Counted from the stretch's first letter, positions 11,757 through 26,700 are shown. The stretch is DNA of 64,000 nt from Cyclina sinensis (GCA_012932295.1 JAAONU010000001.1:28954921-29018920); one strand, 5' to 3'. The notes: a model not told the origin generated them from the sequence alone. Numbers and translations: made by a program.

Positions 11757-14700
11757 GTGAGTTAAATCATATTCAGTTTGACTTATAAGGTTCATTTTAT
11801 TGTATATAGCTTCTGATACAGTGACCTTAGAATGAGTTTTGTCTATCTGAAATAGTTTAGCTGATTTTGAATTGACAGATACTAGGTTTATTGTGCGACG
11901 AACGAAGACCTACTTTAACCCCCTCCCCCCCCTCCAAAAAAAAAAAAAAAGGTTTTAAGAAGATAGAATAAAATACTAGGGTTGTCGCACAATCAGATCG
12001 CAAGCAACAAACTAAATGAAATTTATCTAAACTTGACTGAAAACAACAAGTAGTAACATAAATGCAATGAAAATATACACCATATTTAGATTGATGTTTT
12101 TGCGGGTATCGTAAATTATCCCATAGACAGATGACCTTTCCATGTGACCTCACGAGACGAAGTCTCGCCTATGGTATATTTAAGGTTTTCAGAATTAAAA
12201 CACAACATGGTTTGCATTGAAAAGCAAGCTATTGGTTAATAAACTTTTAGTGTATGAAGCAGACCAACAGTTTAACATTTATTCAGTTTGCAATGCGTAA
12301 AACTGCTGAAAAAAAAGAAAAAACAGCTACAACACAAAGGCCAGTTTATATACCGAAACCCTGGTCCCGGGTTCACGACAATGCTGAAGTTACTAAGTAA
12401 TTATCTGATTTTGATATTTTTTCAGTTCATTTGTTTAAAGAATTTTCAGTTCATTTGTTTAAAGAATATTCAAGTTTTCAGTCTGCCAGAAGCAAAATCA
12501 TTCGAACGCATTCTTTAAAAAGCTAATCCATTTCTTTAAAACATATTGAGCCACGGCATTAAAGGTGTTACTACTCAAATTTTTAAACATGTACTAAGAA
12601 AATCTAGTTAAAGTGTTAAAATTGTAATAACACACTCATTCTTCTCTGTAAAAAAATGGGGACCCCCAATGTGTGAAAATGAGAAGTAAAGAGAGGTGTA
12701 AAGAGAAAAAATGCTCTTTAAATATCAAAATCGGTTGAGTAAATATTTAACTATTTCGTTGAAACTGTAGGTTGTCTTTATTTCCATATTTTAAAGAAAA
12801 CACGTTATAGATAAAAGTGAATGAAAAATAAGTGTAAGTTTGATATGACATGTGCTTTGTCACACAATCCTTTAACATTTGCTAAATGTTTAACAAAAAA
12901 TTGAGATCACTGACTGCGGTTTTATAAAAGGTTAACCGCTGACTGATCTTGAGGCCAGGAAGTCCGCTTATTAGTATGTGTTCCAGCAACAGTCACCTTC
13001 CTGGCCTGACGTAAAATGTCAGTCAATTATAAAAACAAGTTGGCTGTTTAAAAAAGCATCCAATGGGTTATGCCAGATAATCTTAATGTACATTTGATCA
13101 CATCTCGATGCAATATGTTTTGCGATTCTGATAGTTGTATTCTTGCATTAATGTTTCTGTCCATGTTAGTAACTATTTTCAGTATGTAAACAAAGCAAGT
13201 AATTTTATTACAATATATAGTATTATAAGTTTTTACAGTCACGGGATATAATGTATACACTATATAATATAACCTTCGAGAACTCAACTACGATCATCTA
13301 TTTTAGAAATAATTAAAGTATCGTAAATAGAGCTAAAAAGGGAAAATATTTAAAAGAGAACAGCATAACAATATTACTGTATATTTCACAAGACTTACAT
13401 TTCAAGTGTGCATTATATTCACTTACACATTTGAAATGAAACCACTGTATTTTGTATTTTTGTTGTCACATTTCAACATGTTGTCTATTTGCAAAATTAT
13501 ATGTAAATTAACAACCAATTTCTCTGTTAAATTTAAACGCATCATTTACCTAAAACAAAAACAAATATTTGCAGATCGCAGTGACAACAGATTTAATGCA
13601 TTCAATGCAGCTTCCTTTATTTATTATCCTCGCTAACAAACATTTAGATAAATCAAAAGATTGCTCATCGGTTGGCTCCGAAAATAGGATCGCAGAGCCG
13701 TAGAATAAGGATGTCAGAAAATCCCCATGTCCAGACGCTCAGCTGCATATTCATAGTCAATAGACGCTATGACGCATTTTGAAAACTTTAAGCTCTCTCA
13801 CAGTTTTTCAAGGAATGTTGTTCGATATAAACTACTGCTATGGCAAAAAGAATGAAATCTTCAAAAATGTCCTACATTCATGGTCCAACCCGAGGAGGTC
13901 ACGTGTTTTTTCTTTAAAATTCCTCTTGTATGAAAACCACAAGACCCAGAGTTCTGAAATTTGGCACAAACCATTGTCTAGAAAACTTCTACAAAGATTG
14001 TTCAGTTATTGACCTTTGGGCCATTTCGGATCCATCCCGAAACATAGACTTATATAAAGTTTATATTATTATTATTATTATTGATTAATCAGTTTGATGG
14101 CACCTGTATTTTAGCAGTTATACTCAGATGAGCGCTTAAGAGCCTCTCGTTTTATCTGATCAACTCTTTAAAAACATTTGATCACGATTGAATATGTCCT
14201 ATATCCGACTTTTAAAAGCAATGTACTAAAACCTCCCCGACCCTGCAAGTTAAATTGTTGGAATTTTATCCGGTTTGTTCTTGTATAATGAGGCTACTGT
14301 TTGCCAGCCTGTCGGTCACTTCTTACACAGAATATTATGGTCAGACAGACATGTCAAATATTAGAAGTTAGAGAGAGGCTTTCAGTATAGGGACTCCTTT
14401 AATATATTGTAATATATTGAACAGCGACGTCTTTTCCCGCTTTACTGATGGAAATAGAATACGTTCGATTTTGTCAGGTCAATATGATGATTTATCAGCC
14501 TCGGTCTTTTTCACTTTTTCCAAGGTCGATAATTATATTCTAATATCGATCTAAATAAAAGGCGATGATTAAATTATTTTGTATGAATACTTTTTAGTAA
14601 CCCGAAAAAATCTCTACTATATTTGTTTAAAATGTCTAGCTTAGAAGTCCACGTAATAATGATATGGAATAATTGGTTTCTTTTTTCGGAAGAAGGTTAA

Positions 14701-17700
14701 GAAAAAAAGAATGGACATGTTTTGACAATTTACAGAAAATGGAATTAAAATGTTGGCACAAGAACGAACAGCAATAACACTGATCTTTGACCGAAGCTTA
14801 GCAATGACACTGTTCCTTGACCTGAAGTGTAACAATGACATTGTTCCTTGTCCTTATGTATAGCAATGTCACTGTTCCTCGCCCTAATGTATAGCAATGA
14901 CATTGCTCTTTGACCTGAAGTGTAACAATGGCACTGTTCCTGGACCTGAAATATAAAAAATGACACTGTTCCTAGACCTGAAATATAAAAATGACACTGT
15001 TCCTAGACCTGAAGTGTAACAGCGACACTGTTCTCGACCTAATGTATGACAATAACAATGTTCCTTGACCTCAATTATAGCTATATCACTGTTTTCGCCC
15101 TGATGTATAGCAATGACACTGTCCCTTGACCAGAAGTTATGCAATGACACTGTTCCTTGAACTGAGATATAGCAGTGGGACTGGCTTTGACTTTAAGTAA
15201 TGCAATGAGACTGTTCCTTGACCTGATGTATAGCAATGACACTGTTCTTCGATCATAAAGTAATGCAATGACACTGTTCCTTGACCCTTAAGTAATGCAA
15301 TGACACTGCTTCTGTACCTAAAGTATAGCAATGATAATGTTCCTTGAACTGAAGTAATGCAATGGCACTTTTTCACCACCTAAGGTACAGCAATCACACT
15401 GCTCTTTAACATGAAGTATAGACTCTTTTCCTTGACCGAAGTATTGTAATGACACTATTTTTTGACCTGCAGTATACCAATATCACTGAGCCTTGGCCTG
15501 AAGTATACCAATAATCCCTTTTAAGGTCATAGGTATAGCAATGACACCGCTCGTTGACCTGAATTATAGCAATGGCACAGTTCCTTTACGTGAAGTATAG
15601 ATATGACACTGTTCTCAGTCTGAGATATTGCAGTGACACTGTTTTCGGTCTGAGATGTAGCAGTGACACAGTTCCTTTACTTGAGGTAAAGGAATGACAC
15701 TGTTAACGTTCTGAGGTATAGCAGTGACAAAGTTCCTTTACTTGAGGTAAAGAAATGACACTGTTTTCGGTCTGAGATATAACAGTGACACTGTTTACGT
15801 CTGAGGCAAAGAAATGACACTGCTCCTTGAAATTAGGTATAGCTAGGACACTGTATTTTCGATCTTAGATATGACAGTGACACTGTTTATGATCTGAGGT
15901 AAAGAAATGACACCGTTCCTTAGCCTGAAGTATAGCAATGACATAGCTCCTTGACCTGAGGTATAGAAATGGCACTAGCTTTAGATGTAACAAAAAGAAA
16001 CTGTTCTCAGTTTGAGTTACAAAAATGACATTGTTCTCGATTTTAAGTATAGAAATGACACTATTTTCAATCTTATGTATAGACATTGTCTTCGATCTGA
16101 TAGATATAAATGACACTTTTCCTGGACCTGAAATATAGAAATGACACTGTCCTTCATCTGAGGTATGAAAATGACACTATTCCTTGACATGAGGTGTAGA
16201 AATGACAATCTTCTTCGATTTTAGATATAACAGTGACACTGTCCTGTTCCTTGACCTTTGGTCTCTTTAAAATATCTTTGTCTTTCCCTGATTCATCTTA
16301 CCGTTTAAGAATATAACTTTTTTTCAATGTAAATAGGTTTGAAGTTCTATTATTTAGCATTATTACATAAGAAGCAATAGTGTCTGTGAAAGGCTCGCTT
16401 TGTTCACAGCGGACAAAAGTATTAGCGTTTTGAAGACGCGTTTCAAGGTCAATTGAAATATCCATTTAGGGAAAAAAAATGTGTCTGAGCCTTATATGAG
16501 TAATTTTATGGTCACATGACAGAGTTCTACTGCCCCAATAACCCAGACAAAATAGATGCCAATATCCAGTAACAAGGCCGGCCGGTGACGTCATTTCCCA
16601 GACATTCCTATTAAAGTGTTCTTAACGCCAACTCTTTCCGAAGTGCTTTAAGCAGACGACATTTCTTTTGCTAATTCAATCTAGAGAAAGGAAGAGAGAG
16701 GCTAACCGTTTTATTGTCTTGTCTTTTCTCATGAAACAGGTATACTTTTTTATTCCATTTTCCTTCAAGCGTAAGAAAACGTTTTCAAAATTGTTCATGA
16801 TTTGTGTTGCAAACGTGTTACAAAATACATCATCAAACTTTAATAAACTTTGGCTAGTGATAACGTGACATAACACATACCAAAAAGACAAGTATTTTAG
16901 TAGTTCTTGTGTAAACTTCTATCTTAAACAGTAAATGTTGTTTAATGTACAGTAGTTTAAAGGTTTAAATGTTACATAGGCCATAAGAGCGATTTTAGAA
17001 AAGACCGAACTTGTTTCGGCGAATTGCGTTCACAAAATGTCTTACGGTTATATCATATTGTCCGTCAATTACGACCAGGTAATGAAGGGTCTCCAACTGA
17101 AATATAGGTTATGATAACAGACATACCATTGTAAAGACAGACTTAACCTCTGTACCAATCAGATTCAAGATATGTCAAAATTGATAGCTGCTGACACGTG
17201 ACACATTCACTACTTCTCCTTGTCCTGACATTGACACTTACACTGGCACATTCCGATTCCGCATTCTACATGTTTCCTTTGACAGTTACTCCTGGTTTTG
17301 TGTAAAAAGCCTTTGTCGGATGAACCTTAGATTTTACGTAAGGGCACTAGGGTCAAAATTTAACAGGCCATTTTGTTGTGTATTTGTTGGTCAGATGCTA
17401 GTGTTTTCCATTAGCCTTCAGTTTTCATGCTGTCGTTTCCAAAATTCTTTTCTCAAATTAATATTCCAGATAATTATATACACCGGAAATGTGGTTATTT
17501 TGTATTCTTGCCACAGTCAGTCGATGTACTGTTCTGCTTTCTGTTTAAAGAACTTTTTAATGCTTGTTATGGAATTTTAAGTCACGAGTTAATTTAGATG
17601 GTTTTAAGTTACAAGCAAACAATTCAAAATAATTATGTAGATTGTAAATAAGTGTTTCCCAAATCTAATTAGAGATAAGTATTACATACTTTCGAGAACA

Positions 17701-20700
17701 TGATATCTTACAATTAAGTAATTGAATTCTTAAAAAGAACACTCAATTTATGTATTTATTGACTTAAGATAGGCAGTTGTATTGTGTAAAGCGAAATTAC
17801 GTAAGGCGTATACTAGCTTGTTGTTACGTAGAAAGGAGAGTGAACAATGTATAGAATTACACAGTTGATAAAAAAAACTTAAGCGAAATGAAACAAGTTT
17901 AGAAATCATGTTTGAAAGAAGAGAACCATAAAATCTACAAGGTAAAGCAGTGATAGCAAGAACATTATAAATACGATTTGTCAGAATTTTAACCTAGATA
18001 CCCTTCCATAGAACTTGACAATCATAACACAGAAATTAGCTATTATCTTCAATAAATACGAGCTCCTCGTTAAATAAGTAAAGAGTGCTCAGTCTAGCAC
18101 AGTCTAGCACAGTCTTGCACAGCATAACATAGATCGACTAACATATTATCTTATTTACTTGTTCTGTTTCGGGCATTGAAACAATACAATAAACAGTTCT
18201 CTTACTTCATAAACGGAATGCTGAATATTGTGTGAGCGCAAGTTTCTCAACATAAATAATTTTTTACCATTGAAAAAGCAATTTAATTCCGCTGGCTAAC
18301 AACATTGACAGTACTCAAGTATTTATAATCCAGCTCGAAAATCAGTCTAGGCTTAGCTTTGGCAGACGACATTTTTTGTTTACTTCTATTAATTATATCT
18401 TTGCAAAATATATTAGAAACCGGTGTTTCAGTTCAGATCTTTTGGTACCTGAGGCACAGTTAACCTAGTTTGCTGTTTGAAATATAGATGCTGATAGCAA
18501 TGTCCTGACATGCTCTAACGTGCAAGAACTTCCGTGGTGTTTGATACAATATGGCAGACTGAATTGTCGGAATGTGACACGAGCGAGGTAGAAATTCAGT
18601 GGAATTCGGTGAGGTTTTATAACCGACTATTGATGACTTGCATTATTACCGTTATATCAGACGAAATAGTTTATACGTTTCTCAATACTTGCATAACATC
18701 TCAAATATAGTATCATAAGAGCTGAAAGCATTTACTAGTATTAAAGAATCAGCCGGAAAAGTTAACTATAATAGACTAAACAGATCACACGACCAGCTGT
18801 TTGGCGGAAAAAATGGCTGAATTGGAGGACAGTTCATTCGAGCTGTAACAACACACGCTATGTATTCGGTAAAAAATGGACGATATATTTGAAAAAAGAA
18901 TATTACAACATGCGGAATATGACTACTTTTTTCCAAAAATATATTTACACAGAATCTTAATACACATGTGTTGTCACTCTCTTCAATGATCGGCCTCATT
19001 TCTGGCTTTTTAAACATCCTGAAAATAAACATAAACTGATAAAAACTTCTCAGAAACGTTTCAAATGTTCATCTATGAAGCGCAAACATATTTGGTTTTA
19101 TTTAAAAGCTCCTGTTTAAATCATATACATTAAAACAAATGTTATAGATATCTGCAAAATTAAATAAAAGGAATAAAAGTGCAATGGCTTATTCATGAAT
19201 GTGGCGCATAAAATATCTTGTTTTGTTGAAGGAAATCACTTATTTACATGTTTCACATTAGTTAATGAGGGTTTCGTTCAAGAATATTTGATTATCAATA
19301 CAAGTCTTCCATCAAAGACAATTTTCTACCTATATTTGGCATCGTTGAGCAATAAAAATATGACATTTCTAAAAATAAAATTCCAAGTAAGACTTATAGA
19401 TTATTGACCGCCGGCTGTTCATGACCACAGTTTCCAGTTTCGTTACAAAATCAATAGCACACCAATAAAAATATGTCATTTCTAAAAATAATATTCCAAG
19501 TAAGATTTATAGATTATTGACTGGCTGTTCATGACCACAGTTTCAAGTTTCGTTACAAAATCAATAGCAGACTGCAAATGAAAAACAAATCGCGTATAAA
19601 CAAATAAAGCCCTAGATGATGAAAGCCATAAAAATTTCCGGGAACTTTTCACCCCTATCCTTCAAACTACAGGATCGTTTACAGAATCTCTAGGGTCTCC
19701 AACAGGATCGTGTCTTACAAATGACACCGTAATTCTCTTGATGAGCTTTTTTGATCGTCCTTCCGTCATGCACCGTCAACATTTTAGCTTGTGAACATTC
19801 TAGAGGCCACTTTTTGTCCAGCTTTCATGAAGTTTCTCAGAATATTTATCTTGAAGATCTTTTAGAAAAGTTGGAAGCTGGTCACATTGGGTCTAAAAGA
19901 AGATCACTATCTCAGATTAGTAGAGACCCTTGTGGACACACTAGAAGCCATATTTCTGGTCCTGTCTTAACCATACTTGCCAAAGATGAATCGCTAGATT
20001 AATTTTCGAGGAAGATTGAAACAAAGTCATAAGATTTCAAGTAATAGGATACCTGCCCAAAATAAAGGAAAAAATCCCAGAATACTCTTTATGCTACGTT
20101 TTACTAAGTTGCAATGAAATTAGGTCATGATGTTTGTCCTGATGATCTCTCAGAAATGTTTAAACTGGGCCACATTTAAAAAACAAAGAACTAAGTGCAA
20201 ATCAAATGAAAACTTTGTGAACTCTCTAGAGACCAGATGTTGACCTTATTTTCATAAAACTTTCTCCGAATATTTGTCCTGATAATATCGCAGACATACT
20301 TAAGGTCGCACATTTAGCCCCAGTCGTCTTAAAACTTGGTCAGACTGTTTGTTATTATGACCTCTAAGACATGTCGACCTATTTTTCTTGACATTTTTGT
20401 CAGAATGTTTGTCCTGGTGATTCTTTTGATGAATTTTAGATTTGTAGGATCGAAAACAAGGGCACCAGCTCATTTCAATCGATAACCATTTGAACACCAT
20501 GGAAGTCATATATTTGATCCAGCTTTTGCTATATTTGGTCGGAATATCTTCTATATGCTCTCTTGGAAAAGATTGAGGGTTGATCGTGTCGACTCTAGAT
20601 TGAACTTGAGTGACTTGAAATGATACACTAGGATGTGTGACTAAGAGTCTAATCTCTGTATGATAGATTTGACCATTGCCCTTTCAAGTCAGTAAGAACA

Positions 20701-23700
20701 GTGGCACTCCGGTTAGCGCTGTATTGCTGTCAAAGCCCTATCGTTTATCTCTTACTTAACACTGCCATTCTTAATTTTTTTCTCTGTTTTTATTCTAGCA
20801 AAAGGAGAGAGCAAAAAGAACCCATGTGATTTAGTGTTACCGGTCTTTGTCAATAATTTGTTCAAATGACATCTCCAGTTAAACAACTTCGTCAAAGATA
20901 TGAAACTTGGCAGGGATGTTCCTTGCATGCATAAAACGGAAACATATTTGCTCAAATAATTTCATTTCATCTCCAACTCCTTTGCTGTAGCAACTTTAAT
21001 GAAAACATTGAAAATTTTTCTTCTAAAACCACAAAGCCTAGAGCTCTGAAATTTGATGTTACATTCAAAGGTATTGTTTGTGCTTGTAATGTATCTAGGG
21101 TCACTGTTTGCCCCGCAATAAGGTCACATGTTTTACAAAGAAGTATATAGAAAAATGTTTTTAAGTTTTCTTCTCTGAAACCAGCAGGCTCAGCCTTTAA
21201 AAGTTTTGCATGAATCGTTGTCCAGTCAACCCCTGCTAAGATTGTTCAGATCATGTCCCAGGAGTTATTATTTGCTCCACCATTAAGCCACCACATGGGT
21301 TTCCAATGTTTAACATTAAAATATAAAAGATTTTAAACACTCTAACTTGGACCCACGCACCAAAAGCTCTAAAATTTGATAGTTAGAATATTCCAGTGGA
21401 TCTCTTGACCGGGGTCAAATATTTTACATAAAGATATTTAAGAAAGCGTATCAAATCGTTATAACTGAAACCACAAGGCGCAGCAGAGCTATGAAAATTT
21501 GTTTTTCTGAGGAATTGCTTCGAGTATATTTCAGACTTCATTAATAGCATCATCTCAGTGGTTAGATGTTTTACAATCTTATTTCTGACGCCGATAGTTA
21601 TGAAATTTGTATGAAGCAGTCGAGTGGACCTCTGCCGAGATTGTTCAAATTACACATGTATGAAGTTAGCTATGAAATTGGAATTGGGTATGAGACAGTT
21701 AATATCCATCTGCATTCAAAATCTCAGCCGGTTTTGAGTTTCATTTAACTTTTTCAAAAAAGAGTAACCCATAAAAACTTTAATCTAACATTTTAATGTC
21801 CTAAAAGGAATGAATAGTTAGCAGCATACGATGAAATGACGTGTGACGTTTCCAACATACTTTGGCCGACACAAAATAGATAAAACGGAATATTTTAATA
21901 GCTTTAGGACATAGAAAGGTTTCGTGAGAGCTGAAAACTGCTTAACAAAATTGTCATTTCATTGAGAGTCTTGTCTTTGCCTTACGTACCAGTAATAGCG
22001 TAATGATATTTTAGGATTGTCCACCCTTTCATATTATGTAAACGCTTTTGAAGCCAGTCATTTTAATTAGAGAATACATTCACCTATAACTTTAGTCTGA
22101 GTTGATAAGTTCAAAATCTTTTACAGTTGTAATAAATCTTGATTTGATTTCAGACAGATTGAAATCCAGCGCGTCTGTATTAAAGAACTTGACCACAAAG
22201 TGCGGAATCCAGCCTGATCCGACTGTACGCTCATACCGTGTTGTTGGTGGTGAAGAAGTTGTGAAACACGAATGGCCTTGGCAGGTACTATTAGCGTAAT
22301 GCTCTTATGTCGCATACATAGTTAATAGATAATAAAAAATGTGGAATTTTTTACCTCATGTAAAGGGACCTGTTACGACTGTAGAAAAATAGACAGATAT
22401 CTGTTTTTCAATATTTAATGCTCATAGCAGACTGAAATATTTGTAAATCGTGCAGTAGAAAAGAAAACTTGATTTCTAGTACTGTAAAAATTAAATTTGA
22501 CCACTATGAGTGCACTAACTTTAAACTTCTAGAGCACTTGGCATAATCAGTCTCTGGTCTTTGAGCACAGTGATTATTTTCGGAAAAGTATGAATAAGTT
22601 AAAAAAAATCAAAGAATGTAAATGGGAGTTGCATACAATGATTTAGTTAGGTTACTGCAGATGGATTTCCTTCAAATTTTTTGTATACAGAAGCTAACGG
22701 GACTCTGAGAAAATATACATAAAATAATAAAACAACAAAATATGAATTGTAGAGTAAATTGATAGAAATGAATGAATGAATGAATGTGATATATTAAACA
22801 AGTGGACAATGATGACTGTAAATTGTTCATTTGAGTAAAACTTCTCAAAATGATAAGTGCAATGTAATGGATTTATTATCTAAATAAAATACTAGTATAT
22901 GACTAGACAATGTAGCATGGTAAATATCAAAGCTTAAGGTTATAAAATTAAAGGGAAAAGGTTCTTCTTATATCATAGCATATTTCTTCGTAGTTTCCTT
23001 TATATTTATTGTTAATCATGTTACCCGCCGGTTTTAACCGAAAGTAGAACAGGGGCATAATTTGTACAATTTGCAGAGGTTTTAAAAACATACTAAATAC
23101 CAAATTTCAGATGTCTTAGCCTTAGTATTTCTTATGGATATATAATATTTTTTAAGTCCTTAAGTCAAAAGTTTTAACAAACTTGGTAAAGATCCACTGG
23201 ACAACGTTTCACGCAAAAATGTCAGAACTCTTAAGTTTTTAGTCAAGAAGAATTTTTAAGATTTTTTCATACATTTCTATACTAAACATATGATTCCCAG
23301 GGTGGAGCTAATAATGACCCAGGAGCTAAATTTGAGCAATCTTGGTAGAGGTTCACAAGACAATACTACATACCGCATTTCAGAAGTCACAGCTTTCTGA
23401 TTTCTGACAGGAACATTTTAAAAGAGTTTGTCTCTTACGTCAGTGTAAAAGATCTCACTCTAGGGATGGAGACAAAATGACGTAAGGGTCAGAGTATGAA
23501 CAATCCTACTAGAGGACCACTTAAAAAATTAAGAACTCTTACCCTTGTGGTTTGAGACAAGAAAAAGCTTAGTTATTTTCAAACATGATTTAACACGAGC
23601 ACAAGGTATCCATGGTGCTTTTGACCGTCGTTTATCGTCCGCTGTGCATCGCCAATTGTCCGTCGATAAGATTTTATTTTTAAACACACTAAAGGTCACA

Positions 23701-26700
23701 TTTTTATCCAGCTTACATGGAAAATGGTTCAGAATTTGTCCTAATGATTTCCCGCACACATTCAAATAGGATCATGTGCGTTTAAAAGCTAGGTCAACAG
23801 ACTTAATCAGAGGAAAACAATGTGAACACTGTAGAGGAGGCTGTGTTTCGAACTAATCGTTATAAAAGTTTCATGTTTGTCTAGAACTCTCTAGAGGTCT
23901 CATTTTATCCAAGATTTCGTTACCTTGCTTTCTATGAATGTTTGTCTAGAACTCTCTAGAGGTCTCCTTTTATCCAAGATTTCGTTAACTTGCTTTCTCT
24001 GAATGTTTGTCTAGAACTCTCTAGATGTATCCTTTTATCCAAGATTTTGTTAACTTGCTTTCTCTGAGTGTTTGTCTAGAACTCTCTAGAGGTCTCCTTT
24101 TATCCAAGATTTCGTTACCTTGCTTTCTCTGAGTGTTTGTCTAGAACTCACTACAGGTCTCCTTTTTTCCCAGATTTTGCTAACTTGCTTTCTATGAATG
24201 TTTGTATAGAACTCTCTAGAGGTCTCCTTTTATCCAAGATATCGTTAACTTGCTTTCTCTGAATGTTTGTCTATAACTCTCTAGATGTATCCTTTTATCC
24301 AAGATTTTGTTAACTTGCTTTCTCTGATTGTTTGTCTAGAACTCTCTAGAGGTCTCCTTTTATCCAAGATTTTGTTAACTTGCTTTCTCTGAATGTTTGA
24401 CCTTAACTCTCTAGAGGTCTCCTTTTATCCAAGATTTCGTTAATTTGCTTTCTCTGAATGTTTGTCTAGAACTCTCTAGAGGTCTCCTTTTATCCAAGAT
24501 TTTGTTTTTACTTTGCTTTCTCTGAATGTTTGTCTAGAACTCTCTAGAGGTCTCCTTTTATCCCAGATTTCGTTAACTTGCTTTCTCTGAATGTTTGTCT
24601 AGAACTCACTAGAGGAATCCTTTTTTCCAAGATTTTGTTAACTTGCTTTCTCTGAATGTTTGTCTAGAACTCTCTAGAGGTCTCCTTTTATCCAAGATTT
24701 CGTTAACCTGCTTTCTCTGAATGTTTGTCTAGAACTCACTAGAGGTATCCTTTTTTCCAAGATTTTGTTAACTTGCTTTCTCTGAATGTTTGTCTAGAAC
24801 TCTCTAGAGGTCTCCTTTTATCCAAGATTTCGTTAACTTGCTTTCTCTGAATGTTTGTATAGAACTCTCTAGAGGCCTTTTTTTATCCCAAATTTGTTAA
24901 CATGCTCACTACTAATGTTTGAGTTCTCATCCCAGATTTCGCTGACTTACTCTCCGAATATTTGTCTTGACTGAAACTTGGATATCTTGGTCACTAACAC
25001 AGATTAATAGAAATTCTTGTGAACACTTACCAGACTACAATTTTTTCAACAAAAGAAAAGCAAAACTGGGTCACTTTGGTTTAAAATTGGTCAACATCAC
25101 ACATTCAGGGGAACATTTCAGAAACTCTAGAAGTCATACATTTTGAAAGCATTCTTAAAACTAATTCTAAATGTGTGTTGTGTTGATCTCTTGGACGAGT
25201 TTGAAACTGTGTTATGTTGGTTCAAAATCAAGGTCACCAGCTCAAATTATCAAATGCATTTGAAACAACACCACCAGCCAAAATCAAAGGAGAATTTTGT
25301 GAACACTCAAGAGGCCACACTTCTTACATAGTCTTAATTATAACATGCTCAGAATGTCTGCTTTTATGATATCCCGGAGGAGATCGAAACTGACTCCCGT
25401 TTGGTCAAGAACTAGGTAACAATCTCAGGTCATCAGATAATACTTTGTATTATAATACATTCTATGGGTCACATTTTGACCTAGACTTCAGGAAGTTTTG
25501 TCAAAATATTTGTTTTGATGTTTCCTATCCCACTTCTAAAACTTGATTACGTGGGTTCAAAAATTAGGTCACCAGACTAAAGCAATCGAAACCATTTAAA
25601 CACTCTTGAAATCAAATTTTTGCCCGATTTTTATTTTAGAATACGTCGTTTTTACAATATCTACAACGCATTCAAAGCTAGTCATAGGGAGACTTAACGT
25701 ATTACTTTCGTAAAGATCAGTAGTAAACTTGGTAAATTATATTCAGTCTAGTGTTAATAAAACATGGCCAGACTGCTTGTGTTTATTATATCTAGAAAGA
25801 ATTTTACATTGAATTATATTTGGTCAGACACGAGGTCACCCGATCAGATCAGTGAAAACCAGAGGTCATATTTTTACTCATGTCTAACGCATTTTTATAG
25901 AAATAGGTTTTTTGATGATGACCAAGCTTAGGCTTTGGCAGGTCAAATGTGGTCAGAATCTAGGTAACGCTTCTACTCACAAGCTGAGATCAGTGAAAAC
26001 CCTTGCGAAAAGAATCTAGGTAACGCTTCTACTCACAAGCTGAGATCAGTGAAAACCCTTGCGAAAACTCATATTTTTGTCAAACATTCTCAAATCTTAG
26101 TCAGAATGTCAAAATTATTTAATGAGTTCTAAACTGGGTCATTTAAGATCTTAAACAATGTCACCAGCTCAGAGATATAAATTGTGGAACCAATTTTTTA
26201 CGCTCCCCAACGGGAATACATATAGTTGCCACTTCATCCATCCGTCCGTCCGTCCGTCTGTCCGTCCTGAAATTTTGTTCGGACTATTTCACAACGACCA
26301 CTTTTTATGGAAACTTTATAGGAAGTTTTACTACCATGAGAAGCTGTGCATACTAGCAGCATGTTTTGGTTCAATGTTTTTTCGCAAAGTTATTAAGATT
26401 GCCTGGACTTTTTCTCAGCAATCACTGACTGGAATTATTGAAACTTTATAGGAAGCTTTACTACCAAGAGGAGCTGTGCATATTAGTCAAGTTTTGTCAA
26501 GACTATTTGTCAGCAACCACCGAGTGGAATTTATCGAAAGTTTCATAGAAAGTGTACATGTAATATCTAACTAAGGGAGATCATTCCAAAAGTTACAAAG
26601 GAAGAGTTATTGTCCCTGTACAGTACATGCCTCTTACCGTATTCTATTATTTAGTAAACTTTCAACAAATTAGTGCAATGGGTTTGAAGTTATAGTCCAG

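Larger units (their letters stand above)
11757..22153 (+). other. protease intron 1 (~10.4 kb)
   Basis: Begins gtgagt and ends tttgatttcag. It holds a poly-C/poly-A run (11921-11950), a 24-bp duplication (12419-12467), a small ggccaggaag hairpin (12953-13006), the 31-bp array (14760-16262), a CRE-like site (16587-16600), a ~113-bp direct duplication (19348-19575) and many diverged dispersed repeats from 19744 on. No additional exon compatible with the phase-1 junction was recognised. Confidence 0.75.

Noticed and set aside
14641..16208. Seven overlapping - strand open frames (63-88 residues)
   Set aside because: All are translations of the 31-bp array in successive frames; no conserved domain.
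19751..20002. 83-residue + strand frame
   Set aside because: Translation of a dispersed repeat module; the same text recurs non-open elsewhere.
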